Positions 6,863 through 14,306 of a stretch of DNA of 61,688 nucleotides are shown one piece after another. The notes beneath the pieces are model-generated. The model was not told where the DNA came from. It saw nothing but the letters and a program-made list of their open reading frames with translations, and ran no database searches. A program made the translations under genes and the position numbers. How positions within the stretch are numbered: the stretch's first letter is position 1; each line of letters begins with the position of its first letter. This DNA is from Halostagnicola sp. A56. Lineage in GTDB: Archaea > Halobacteriota > Halobacteria > Halobacteriales > Natrialbaceae. Where the stretch lies: contig NZ_JMIP02000016.1 in assembly GCF_000691505.1 (NCBI RefSeq), positions 1 to 61,688 on the forward strand. The letters run 5' to 3'.

Positions 6863-8737
6863 TTAGCGACGCCCGAACAGTCGCTCGTAGAGACTCCGCT
6901 TGGTCGGCCGTTCGGCGAGGACGATCGACTTGTCGATGTCCTCGATGATATCGAGGTGCAACGAGCCCGATACGAGTCGCGAGAGAAGCCCGCGCTCGGT
7001 CGCGCCGATGACGAGCATCGTGTTGTCCTCGACGGCTCGACAGATCGCGTCCTCGACATCCCCGGAGTCGTCGACCTCGAGCGTGACGTCTTCCAGCCCG
7101 TGTTCAGCGGCCCACTCCTCTAGGAACTGCTCGCCCGCCTCGCGCTCGTCCGGTCCGTCGACGATGTGCAAGAGCGTTATCTCCGACCCGGTCCCCGACC
7201 GGAGCAGTTTGACGACCTCGGCACTCAGATCGGAGTCCGGGCCACCGGCGGTCGGAAGCACGATTCTCGAGGCGTCGAGATCACGTTCCCGAAGGACCAG
7301 GAAATCACAGGGAAGCTGCTGGGTCAGTTCGCCGAGCGGTCGTTCGGCTCTGGCGGCGTCCCACAGGTCGTTTACCTCCCAGTTCATCACGACGAGGTCG
7401 GTGTGCTTTCGCTCTGCGGTCCTGAAGATCTCCTCGAACGAGCGGTAGGTGACGACCGTCGACGTCTCGACGCCGACGTTGTAGCTCTCGACCGTCTCGC
7501 GGATCCCCTCGAGTTGGCTGTCGGACTCGTCGATGATCTGTTGGCGCTGGTCCATGCTGTAGCCAGCGATCGTCTGGTCGGGAAGCTGGACGATGTGGAC
7601 GACGTGGACGACCGCCGACTCCTTCTGGCTGGCGAGCGTGCTCGCGAAGTTGACGAGCGCCGACTCGGTTCGCGGATTGGCGATCGGAACGAGAATGCGG
7701 AACGTATCGGGGTCCGCTGCGGTCTCCTCGACGGTGTCGATCAGGGGCACGAACGAGCGACCGGCGATGCCGCCCAACAGCCACTCGGTCGGGGTGAGAC
7801 GCGAATCCGCCCCGCCGAAGCGTGCGGACTCGAGGCGCTCCTCACTCGTTTGATAGTAGTTAACGATGGTTACCAATACGACGCCGCCGATGGTGTTGCC
7901 GAGCAACACCGGGAGGACGAATCCCGTCAGTCCCGGAAGTAACGGATATTCGCCGACGAAGACGACGTAGGCCAGTTCGGTGAAGGAGGTGACCACGTGA
8001 AAGAGGTTCCCAAGCGGGATCGCGAGAAACGCGAGGTAGACGACGACGAGCCGGGAAATCGTATCGCGTGAAGCGAAGGCGACCCAGACGACGCCGGCGA
8101 CGATGAGCCCGGCGAAGGCGGCCTTGAAGAAGAGATCGAACCACGGCGTCTCCGCGCCGTGGGTGCCGAGGTAGACCGCCGCTTCCTCCGCTTCGGGTGA
8201 GAAGACACCGCCCCACGCGAGGACCGCCGCACCGATCGTCCCGCCGATGAAGTTACCGATGATGACGATCAGCCAGTGGCGAAGCAACGCCGGGACGCTG
8301 GCCAGTCGCTCGAGCGTGAGCGCGACGGGCGGAAGCGTGTTCTCGGTGTAAAGCTGGTAGCCGCCGATGATGATGTAGATGAACCCGAGCGGGTACAACA
8401 GCGCGCTCAAGATTGGGTGTCCGTCGGTCGAACCGTACAGCGACGAGTAGAGCAACACCGTAATCGAGATCGCCAGCCCGGCGGCGATGCTGCTAAACAG
8501 CAGTTCGCGACTTCCGGAGGTGATCTCCTCGTCGGCGGCGGCCACGATCCGCTGGAACACTTCGTCGGAAGAAAACCGATCTCGAACGACCGCGCCGACC
8601 GCCGGTGCCCCGCTTCTGGACCGCTCGACCGCATCACGGACCGCATCCACCTCGTCGGGCGGTCCCGTATCCTGCTCCTGAGTCATCTCCGCCTCCCGTG
8701 TCGTCCCCGCCTCCGCGGAGGGGTCGGAATCGTTCAT
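6863..8737 (-). CDS. Formate/nitrite-type channel fused to two universal stress protein domains
   Basis: Protein of 624 residues with three parts. After an acidic, Q/E-rich 50-residue cytoplasmic start, residues about 75-310 form a six-helix membrane region of the formate/nitrite transporter family. It includes SSIAAGLAISITVLLYSS, the WLIVIIGNFIGGTIGA helix and the GFVLPVLLGNTIGGVVLVTI helix; the N-F/T-IGG pattern in the re-entrant regions is family-typical. Residues about 335-475 are one UspA domain (FRILVPIANPRTESALVNFA) and about 480-610 a second (ASRIVLPTAGGPDSDLSAE). The second ends with VIGATERGLLSRLVSGS, the GAT/GxxS nucleotide-binding signature of ATP-binding Usp proteins. FNT channels pass small monovalent anions such as formate or nitrite. 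The fused Usp domains could gate the channel by nucleotide state, which is inference. The ATG at 8737 is preferred to a TTG four codons upstream. Confidence 0.88.
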   Translation of the reverse strand: MNDSDPSAEAGTTREAEMTQEQDTGPPDEVDAVRDAVERSRSGAPAVGAVVRDRFSSDEVFQRIVAAADEEITSGSRELLFSSIAAGLAISITVLLYSSLYGSTDGHPILSALLYPLGFIYIIIGGYQLYTENTLPPVALTLERLASVPALLRHWLIVIIGNFIGGTIGAAVLAWGGVFSPEAEEAAVYLGTHGAETPWFDLFFKAAFAGLIVAGVVWVAFASRDTISRLVVVYLAFLAIPLGNLFHVVTSFTELAYVVFVGEYPLLPGLTGFVLPVLLGNTIGGVVLVTIVNYYQTSEERLESARFGGADSRLTPTEWLLGGIAGRSFVPLIDTVEETAADPDTFRILVPIANPRTESALVNFASTLASQKESAVVHVVHIVQLPDQTIAGYSMDQRQQIIDESDSQLEGIRETVESYNVGVETSTVVTYRSFEEIFRTAERKHTDLVVMNWEVNDLWDAARAERPLGELTQQLPCDFLVLRERDLDASRIVLPTAGGPDSDLSAEVVKLLRSGTGSEITLLHIVDGPDEREAGEQFLEEWAAEHGLEDVTLEVDDSGDVEDAICRAVEDNTMLVIGATERGLLSRLVSGSLHLDIIEDIDKSIVLAERPTKRSLYERLFGRR

Positions 8738-8884
8738 TGGTTGGGTCAAACGAGCAAAGCGACTAAGCGTTTGGCTTTTGAGCGCGCAAAACCGGCGATA
8801 CGTGCCGCCGAAACGAACGGAGACCCGAGTCGAGCATTATTCGAGTCGGCTCTCGTTCGACGAGCCGACCGCCGAAACGAATCG

Positions 8885-10159
8885 TCAATCCGCACTCGTC
8901 CACGTCTCGCCAACCGAGGGTGCGCTCGCGTCGAACCCGTCGTCGGCTAACTCGGCCGCGAACGCCCCACACCGGTCGCCGTGAACCGCGAGAATTTCCG
9001 TCTCGCGGTAGGACTCGAGAAACGAACGCAGTCCGTCTCGATCCGCGTGCGCCGACAGGTCGTAGGCTTCGGTCTGGGCGCTGACCGGCATCATCCGGCC
9101 GTCGATCTCGGCGCTGCCAGTCTCGAGGAGGTCCCGTCCCGGGGTCCCCTCGACCTGATAACCCGTCAGTGTGATCTTGTTCGTCGGGTGGTCTCGAACC
9201 GCCGGGACGTAGGTCATCGCGGGACCGCCATGGAGCATCCCGCTCGTGGTGACGATCACGGTGTTCTGCTCGGCGATTCGCTTTCGCTGGCCGTCCCTGC
9301 CGGTGACGAACCGAGCGTTGCCCTTCGCCCGGCGCAACAGGTCCGGATCGCGGAGGAACTCGCGGTTTCGATCCCGCAGGAACAGCTCCGTCACGCGCTT
9401 TCCCATGCCGTCGACGTAACACTCGAGGTCGTGTCGCTCGCAGAGACAGAGCAGTTCCTGCGTCCGGCCGATCGCGAACGCGGGGACGACGACGGTGCCG
9501 CCGTCCCAGACGGTCCGCTCGATGCTCTCGACGAGCGACGTTTCGATCGACTCGCGCGGCGGTCGCGACGTGTCGGAGTAGGTGCTCTCACAGACGACCA
9601 CGTCGGCGTCCGGTCGCGCGGTCGTGCCGGCGACCAGTTGCTGGTCTTCGGTCTGGAGGTCGCCCGTGTAGAGGAGCCTGGTATCCCCGTCGTCGACGAG
9701 CACGTGCGCGCTGCCGACGATGTGTCCCGCGTCGAAGAACGTGACCTCGTAGCCGGCGACCTCGAAGATCTCGCGGTAGCCGTGGGTTTCGGACACCTGA
9801 CTCACCCGCGCGAGCTCGGCCTCGGTGAACGGACAGTCGTAGCTCCCGCCGCGCCGGGTCGGCCCGTTCGAGGAGACGCCGTGGAGCTTCAGCGTGTCTC
9901 GAGCGAGTACCATCGCGAGGTCTCGAGTCGGCGGCGTCCAGTGGATCTCCGGTCGCGCGTCGCCCGCGAGCAGCGAGGGCAGCGACCCGACGTGATCGAG
10001 GTGGCCGTGGCTCACGACGACCGCTTCGGGATCGACATCACCGACGGGAAACGACGGCGGGTTCCCCGAATCCATGCCGAAATCGACCACCAGCGTCCCG
10101 TCGATTACGAGCGCGCTTCGACCGACTTCGCCGGCACCGCCGCGAAACTCGAGTTCCAT
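8885..10159 (-). CDS. Beta-CASP metallo-beta-lactamase ribonuclease (aCPSF2-like)
   Basis: Metal-dependent nuclease of 424 residues. The zinc motif SHGHLDHVGSLP is at about 52-63, followed by the later MBL motifs: DAGHIVGSAHVL with its ligand histidine, and YTGDLQTEDQ. The beta-CASP insert shows CESTYSDTSRPP, then VPAFAIGRTQELL, then TTSGMLHGGPAM, and near the end DLSAHADRDGL and VHGD, the beta-CASP motifs A-C. There is no N-terminal KH extension, so it fits the shorter archaeal aCPSF2-type or RNase J-related proteins rather than aCPSF1, the transcription-termination nuclease. An RNA-processing or 5'-3' exonuclease role is family knowledge. It is the last gene of a set with the two genes upstream on the minus strand (9-base gap). 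Confidence 0.88.
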   Translation of the reverse strand: MELEFRGGAGEVGRSALVIDGTLVVDFGMDSGNPPSFPVGDVDPEAVVVSHGHLDHVGSLPSLLAGDARPEIHWTPPTRDLAMVLARDTLKLHGVSSNGPTRRGGSYDCPFTEAELARVSQVSETHGYREIFEVAGYEVTFFDAGHIVGSAHVLVDDGDTRLLYTGDLQTEDQQLVAGTTARPDADVVVCESTYSDTSRPPRESIETSLVESIERTVWDGGTVVVPAFAIGRTQELLCLCERHDLECYVDGMGKRVTELFLRDRNREFLRDPDLLRRAKGNARFVTGRDGQRKRIAEQNTVIVTTSGMLHGGPAMTYVPAVRDHPTNKITLTGYQVEGTPGRDLLETGSAEIDGRMMPVSAQTEAYDLSAHADRDGLRSFLESYRETEILAVHGDRCGAFAAELADDGFDASAPSVGETWTSAD

Positions 10160-10168
10160 CTGGCGGTC

Positions 10169-10501
10169 CTACCGGTTCGAGGGGTTTTCGTCCATCGGTT
10201 CGCCCGCGTCCGTCGCGACGCCGATGAGATAGAGATCGAGTAGACAGACGAGCAAAACCGCAAGCGGAACGGCCACGTCGGTGTAGGCGACCGACTCGAA
10301 TTGCAGGGCCGTCACGACGAACGGATCGCTCGGATCGAATGCACCGGCGACGGTGCGGGCGCTCAGGAAGGCGAGCGCCAGCGCGTACAGACCGAACCAG
10401 GCGAGTCCGCGACGCCACTTCCCGAGATACCAGTGCCCGGCGCCCGCGACGAACGCGGAAAAGACGTACGCCGGCAAGCGGGGGCGGGCGGCGTCACTCA
10501 T
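10169..10501 (-). CDS. Small multi-pass membrane protein
   Basis: Protein of 110 residues with three to four predicted membrane segments: PAYVFSAFVAGAGHWYLG, then GLAWFGLYALALAFL, then VAVPLAVLLVCLLDLYLIGV. The first segment with its GHWYLG turn and the following KWRRG resembles the TM2/DUF5683-like architecture of small archaeal membrane proteins with a G-x-G-x-x-Y/F-L-G hairpin. Function unknown. The ATG at 10501 overlaps the upstream gene's stop by eight bases, so the two are probably co-translated. It is followed nine bases later by the beta-CASP nuclease, and the three genes likely form one transcript. Confidence 0.75.
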   Translation of the reverse strand: MSDAARPRLPAYVFSAFVAGAGHWYLGKWRRGLAWFGLYALALAFLSARTVAGAFDPSDPFVVTALQFESVAYTDVAVPLAVLLVCLLDLYLIGVATDAGEPMDENPSNR

Positions 10502-11480
10502 CGGCGGCGAGCAAGTTTTCGAACGGAACGCGCGTGGCCCGCTCGAGGCGCGCCCGGGCTTTGAGTCCGGACCGGTGTGGTCCGCCGGCACGATCGCATG
10601 AATCGACCGTCTCGATCGTCTCGAGGGCGCTACGGGCGGACTCGAGTTCGCGCTCGAGGATGGCCGAGCGATCACCTGCCTCGAGCGAGCCGTCTCGGTT
10701 GCCGACCGGTCCGTCGAGCGCGTTCTCGCTCGCCGACAGCGGCGGTTCGTCGGTGTCATCGTCGAACGATCGGGCTGAAAGAACTCGAGTCGCGGCCCCT
10801 CGCGGTGATTCGTCTCGGGCGTCGACCGACCCGCGTTCGGCAATCGAAAGGGCCCGCGAGAGCGACGCGCCGTAGGCGCGAGCGGATTTACGAACTGTTT
10901 CGGTTGCGCCGGCCGCCGTCACACCGAATTCGGCGGCGGCACCCGCGAGTATCGCGGTCGGCGCGTCGCCGGTCGACTGGCCCGGCCGGGTCGTCCGCGA
11001 TGGTTCCGATACCGGCGTCGTGTCCGATCCCGAATCGCTCTCGGATGTCGCGTAGGCACTCGCCAGTGCGTTCGAGGCGCTCGTGAGCACGCGGAACAGT
11101 TCGAGCCGACTGCCGTCGGTCGGCGAGGCGTCGCCGATCGAGGCGTGGGCGAACGCGTGGAGGTAATCGCCCGCGAGGATAGCCGCGTCACGTTCGGCAG
11201 CGCTTTCGTACCGATCCGCCGCGAGCAGGTCGTTTCGGAGTCGAACGTAGCCCTGAAGCGGTTCGATGACGAGCGCGATCGACTCGAGCGTTCGCGCGCT
11301 CGGGCCGTCGCTCGAGACGGCTCCGGCGCTCGCTCGACACAGAGCGACCGGAAACGACCGATCGACGGGTTCGAGCGCGTCGAACGCGATCGATCGGACC
11401 TCCGGGGAGAGCGCGGGGAGCGTTCGATCGAGTCGGTCGGCGATCGGTTCTCGGGCGGGCGTAGAGGTGCGTTCAGTCAT
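10494..11480 (-). CDS. Haloarchaeal conserved protein, helical, possibly prenyltransferase-related (DUF7114-like)
   Basis: Protein of 328 residues, highly helical, that I cannot assign firmly. The first 170 residues contain GYVRLRNDLLAADRYESAAE followed by AILAGDYLHAFAHASIGD. The latter, with its x-x-GDYLxAxA core, recalls the second half of isoprenyl diphosphate synthase folds, where GD(Y/F)L is common. However, the aspartate-rich DDxxD metal motifs are missing, so catalysis is doubtful. The middle (about 130-250) is a low-complexity linker rich in S, D, E and T. The C-terminal 60 residues form a helix with LERELESARSALETIETVD. I recall a haloarchaeal family called DUF7114 with this layout; the label is from memory. 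It heads a three-gene run with a membrane protein and a beta-CASP nuclease. Confidence 0.6.
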   Translation of the reverse strand: MTERTSTPAREPIADRLDRTLPALSPEVRSIAFDALEPVDRSFPVALCRASAGAVSSDGPSARTLESIALVIEPLQGYVRLRNDLLAADRYESAAERDAAILAGDYLHAFAHASIGDASPTDGSRLELFRVLTSASNALASAYATSESDSGSDTTPVSEPSRTTRPGQSTGDAPTAILAGAAAEFGVTAAGATETVRKSARAYGASLSRALSIAERGSVDARDESPRGAATRVLSARSFDDDTDEPPLSASENALDGPVGNRDGSLEAGDRSAILERELESARSALETIETVDSCDRAGGPHRSGLKARARLERATRVPFENLLAADE

Positions 11481-11588
11481 GGTCGATCACCGGCAGACAT
11501 CGTCGTATCCGCCATGGCGCCCGCGGCGACGGACCCTGACCGGCCGACTGGCTGCCAAGAGCGGCGTTCGAGACGGCGTCGGAACCGG

Positions 11589-12359
11589 TCACTGGGTACG
11601 TTCATCGTGGTCGTCGGCGGGATCGTCCGAACTCGCAGATTCGTCGTCATGCGAGCTACGGTCATGTTCTTCGTCCAACCCGTTTGTAGTTTCTGCTCTC
11701 GAGTCGGCTCCCGCCCCCAGTTTCTCGTTGGGTTCGAACGGGCCGTCAGTGCGTGGGTCCGTCGGCAGTTCGACGCCGTCGGCGAGAATATCGTCGATCA
11801 CCCTGTCGACGGCCGTCGCTTTGAGGGTCTCGAGGTAGTCGTCGTCCTCGAAGGTTATCTCTCGGATGCGCGCGCCGTTGACGAGCGTAACCAGCAGCGT
11901 CGCGACGGCTTCGAAATCGTGGTCGACGAACGCGCCGGACTCGATGCCGTCTTCGAGGATAGTCTCGAGCGTGGCCTGCAGTCGTCGGTCGCTCTTTTGG
12001 AACTGCTCGCGATAGGTGTCGTTGTACGGTGCCTGGGCCCGCAACTCGAGCATCGCCGTGTGAAACGACGTCTGGTCGGTGTCGTCGGGACCGTACAGGA
12101 ACAGATCGAGGAACGTCGCAAGCCGCTCGACCGGCGGCTCGTTCGCGGCCGCCTCGACGTGATCGTCGTGGCGCTCTAAGAGGTAGTCGATGAAATCGGC
12201 GACGAGGTCCTCCTTGGAGTCGTAGTGGTAGAACAGGAGCGACTTGCTCTTGTCAGTTCGATCAGCGATGTCCTGTGCGGTCAGATCGGTGTACCCGTGG
12301 GTACACAACGCCTCGTAGGTCGCGGTCATGATCGCTTCGCGAACGTCCGGATCGGTCAC
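11589..12359 (-). CDS. TetR/AcrR-family transcriptional regulator
   Basis: Regulator of 256 residues. The N-terminal HTH domain is clear: REAIMTATYEALCTHGYTDL, then TAQDIADRTDKSKSLLFYHY, where SKSLLFYHYDSKEDL is the recognition helix and conserved FYHF-type signature (about 30-55). The ligand-binding domain runs to about 205. The last 45 residues are a disordered D/S/E/H-rich tail unusual for the family. The GTG start at 12359 abuts a palindrome (12364-12377), strongly suggesting autorepression. The ligand is unknown. Nearby genes (a DUF7114-like protein, S6e, a hypothetical) give no obvious target, so it may act mainly elsewhere. Confidence 0.88.
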   Translation of the reverse strand: MTDPDVREAIMTATYEALCTHGYTDLTAQDIADRTDKSKSLLFYHYDSKEDLVADFIDYLLERHDDHVEAAANEPPVERLATFLDLFLYGPDDTDQTSFHTAMLELRAQAPYNDTYREQFQKSDRRLQATLETILEDGIESGAFVDHDFEAVATLLVTLVNGARIREITFEDDDYLETLKATAVDRVIDDILADGVELPTDPRTDGPFEPNEKLGAGADSRAETTNGLDEEHDRSSHDDESASSDDPADDHDERTQ

Positions 12360-12377
12360 TAACTGACTAGTTAGTCA
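12358..12377. promoter_or_regulatory. Probable TetR operator (nested palindromes)
   Basis: TGACTAGTTAGTCA at 12364-12377 is a perfect 6-2-6 palindrome. It is nested with a second inverted pair, ACTAACT (12358-12364) and AGTTAGT (12369-12375). It sits between the A/T element near 12385-12392 and the GTG start of the tetR gene, overlapping the expected transcription start, the classical place for an autoregulatory operator. Confidence 0.7.
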
Positions 12378-12420
12378 AATCCGTTCAAAGAGGTTTCGCT
12401 TCCGCCGAACCGCGTTCTCG

Positions 12421-12699
12421 TTACCGCCGGTAGCGACTGACCTCGAACCGCTCGTAGCCGCCGAACGCGACCTCGAGCGAGCCGATCCACCAGTTCCAGC
12501 GCGCTGGCGCGGTCCCGTCGGGCGCGTCCGAAAGCTCGTCGACGACCACGTCGTTCGTCAGCTCGCAGGCCAGATCGGCGCTGTACCGACCGGAATCGTC
12601 GAGGTCGACGGCCTGGCGGGCGACCACCCTGGCCGCCCCGGCGGACCCGCCGAACGCCTCGCGCAATCGCCGCTCGAGCGATTCCGGTTCGATGGCCAC
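12421..12699 (-). CDS. Small conserved haloarchaeal hypothetical
   Basis: Protein of 92 residues, beginning at a GTG (MAIEPESLERRLREAFG). The sequence alternates a short N-terminal amphipathic helix with beta-rich stretches (VVARQAVDLDDSGRYSADLA, then WNWWIGSLEVAFGGYERFEV), suggesting a small alpha/beta fold. No metal or nucleotide motif is visible. It has been kept intact between tetR and the divergent rps6e, and its codon use is native. I do not recognise a function. Confidence 0.65.
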   Translation of the reverse strand: MAIEPESLERRLREAFGGSAGAARVVARQAVDLDDSGRYSADLACELTNDVVVDELSDAPDGTAPARWNWWIGSLEVAFGGYERFEVSRYRR

Positions 12700-12878
12700 G
12701 GATGCGATGAGGTGCGCGACGAACTTGAATGCACCCGTGAATCGATCGAACAGTGCGAGAGGGGGCGACGAGAGACGATCGATTGCGAACAGAGCACCGC
12801 GGTCGCGTCAGCGATCGCACCGAACTCGCCCGGTCTGGATTCGACGTATTTTTGACTGCAGACCGTTTTCCCTCGGGC

Positions 12879-13268
12879 ATGGCAAGTTTCACTGTCGTTG
12901 TCGGCGACCCGGACTCCGGGCTCGCACACCAACTCGAGGCGGACGGACAGGACGCGAATCGATTCCTCGGTAAATCGATCGGCGACGAAGTCGACGGCTC
13001 CGCCGTCGGCCTGGACGGCTACACCCTCGAGATCACCGGCGGCTCGGACGACGCGGGTCGACCGCTCAACGAGACCGTCGCGGGAGCGGACCTGCAGGAA
13101 GTGCTGATGGAAGAAAAACAGACGGGCTACCATCCCGAACGGGACGGCGAGCGACGCCGTATCACGGTCCGCGGGCGCGAGGTTTCCGACGCCGTCGCAC
13201 AGATCAACGCGACGATCGTCGAATCCGGCGAAACCGACGTCGAGGAGCTGCTCGCCGAGGACGAGTAA
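12879..13268 (+). CDS. rps6e: 30S ribosomal protein S6e
   Basis: Ribosomal protein eS6 of 129 residues, a small-subunit protein found in archaea and eukaryotes. The N-terminus [14 protein letters not shown] and the internal [10 protein letters not shown](S)..[14 protein letters not shown] segment are characteristic; the latter is the conserved core of S6e. As usual in archaea, the long basic C-terminal tail of the eukaryotic protein is absent, replaced by an acidic end (VEELLAEDE). The start at 12879 is preferred to upstream in-frame starts because homology begins there and TATTTTTG at about 12847 gives a TATA box about 29 bases upstream. The next gene follows 16 bases later and may be co-transcribed. 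Confidence 0.96.
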   Translation: MASFTVVVGDPDSGLAHQLEADGQDANRFLGKSIGDEVDGSAVGLDGYTLEITGGSDDAGRPLNETVAGADLQEVLMEEKQTGYHPERDGERRRITVRGREVSDAVAQINATIVESGETDVEELLAEDE

Positions 13269-13284
13269 CGACAGCAACTCAGTT

Positions 13285-13719
13285 ATGGCAGATCGACTTT
13301 CGAGTGACCACCCGTCGATTCGAACCGTCAGAGCGACGCTTTCTGAGACGACGACGGGAGTCAGACTGGAGATTCCCGGCGAGGAACGCGACGCCTTCGC
13401 GATCGACGAACTCGTCCGGATCACGCTCGAGGGAACGGAGCGGTTCGCTCGAGTCGAGCGAGCGCTCACCGGCGACGAACTCACGATCGAAGGCGTCTAC
13501 GAGACGGCAGACGGCGCTCGCGACCCGCGGGCCGGAACCGACATCTTGCCCGAGTGGTGCGACGAGCACACCAGACGAGACGGGGGGTCGGTGCTGATCG
13601 ACGTCATCGAACCCGAGTTCGCCTACGGGATTCGTGGACCCGGCGAAACGACGTTTTACGACGCATCGGAGCCGCCAAAGTCCAGCCTCTCCGATATCGC
13701 AAACGACATCGACGGCTAG
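13285..13719 (+). CDS. Conserved haloarchaeal protein downstream of S6e (DUF7112-like)
   Basis: Protein of 144 residues, beta-rich, no membrane segments. Residues 10-65 read as a small barrel-like domain (IRTVRATLSETTTGVRLEIP, then IDELVRITLEGTERFARVE). It is followed by a conserved-looking segment LPEWCDEHTRRDGGSVLID, and it ends with an acidic helix. The single cysteine and the two histidines nearby do not form a clear metal site. I recall a haloarchaeal family DUF7112 of this size adjacent to S6e, but the number is from memory. The 16-base spacing after rps6e suggests one transcript and perhaps a translation-related role, which is inference from context. Confidence 0.7.
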   Translation: MADRLSSDHPSIRTVRATLSETTTGVRLEIPGEERDAFAIDELVRITLEGTERFARVERALTGDELTIEGVYETADGARDPRAGTDILPEWCDEHTRRDGGSVLIDVIEPEFAYGIRGPGETTFYDASEPPKSSLSDIANDIDG

Positions 13720-13734
13720 GCGTTCGAGGCCCGA

Positions 13735-13935
13735 TCAGCCCAAAAATAGGTCGACCATATCGCCCGACGACTGGCCCCTGTACAGTTCGGAATAGCCGCA
13801 GTTGGTACAGCTGATGACCATGAACTTTCGGTTCTGTATGTCGAAGAACTTCGATAAGCCCGTGCCCGTCGTCGATATCTCGTCGATTTCCGTCTCCGTG
13901 TGATCGCACTTCGGACAGCCCTGATCGTCTTTCAT
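13735..13935 (-). CDS. Zn-ribbon nucleic-acid-binding protein
   Basis: A 66-residue single zinc ribbon: CPKCDH near the N-terminus (C7, C10) and CTNCGYSELYR near residue 43 (C43, C46). The spacing and the ending LYRGQSSGDMVDLFLG match the small prokaryotic family of nucleic-acid-binding Zn-ribbon proteins (COG3478-like). The middle, FDIQNRKFMVISC, is typical. The ATG at 13935 is taken rather than the open extension to 13998, because all homology begins with MKDDQGCPKC. Convergent with the S6e pair and divergent from the next small membrane protein. Confidence 0.85.
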   Translation of the reverse strand: MKDDQGCPKCDHTETEIDEISTTGTGLSKFFDIQNRKFMVISCTNCGYSELYRGQSSGDMVDLFLG

Positions 13936-13997
13936 ATTCTCTCTTTCGTGTAACGTAACAAAACATTTGTGCTCACACCGCGAGAAAGACAGTACCA

Positions 13998-14306
13998 ATG
14001 TTCGGTGTACTCGTCTTTGGCGCGTTTGTGCTCGTCGGCGTCGCCATCACGATCGCACTCTGGGTCGGGATCGACAGCGAAACGTCGGACCCGACGGTCG
14101 TCGATCGAAGCGAGGCGGAACGGCGCGCTCGAGAGCAAGGCAGCCAACGCTACGGACAGGCGTCCTCGAACCGAACTGGTGGTCGACCCGACGACGGGGG
14201 AAAGCGCGACGAACACGACGCCGAGTCCGGGTGGGACCGGGCCGAAGACGACGACCCGTGGGGACGATCCGTGGACGACTCCGACAGCGACGACCGGTGG
14301 CGATAG
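13998..14306 (+). CDS. Small single-pass membrane protein with acidic tail
   Basis: Protein of 102 residues. Residues 1-25 (MFGVLVFGAFVLVGVAITIA) form one membrane helix with no cleavage site, followed by an 80-residue charged, disordered cytoplasmic tail rich in D, G, R and S. Function unknown. Its TAG stop at 14304-14306 directly abuts the stop codon of the convergent acyl-CoA ligase, leaving no intergenic base. The A/T-rich AACATTTG near 13963 suits a promoter. Confidence 0.65.
   Translation: MFGVLVFGAFVLVGVAITIALWVGIDSETSDPTVVDRSEAERRAREQGSQRYGQASSNRTGGRPDDGGKRDEHDAESGWDRAEDDDPWGRSVDDSDSDDRWR

Noticed and set aside
8981..10243. 420-codon open frame opposite the beta-CASP nuclease
   Set aside because: No domain, biased composition; antisense shadow of a gene with clear motifs.
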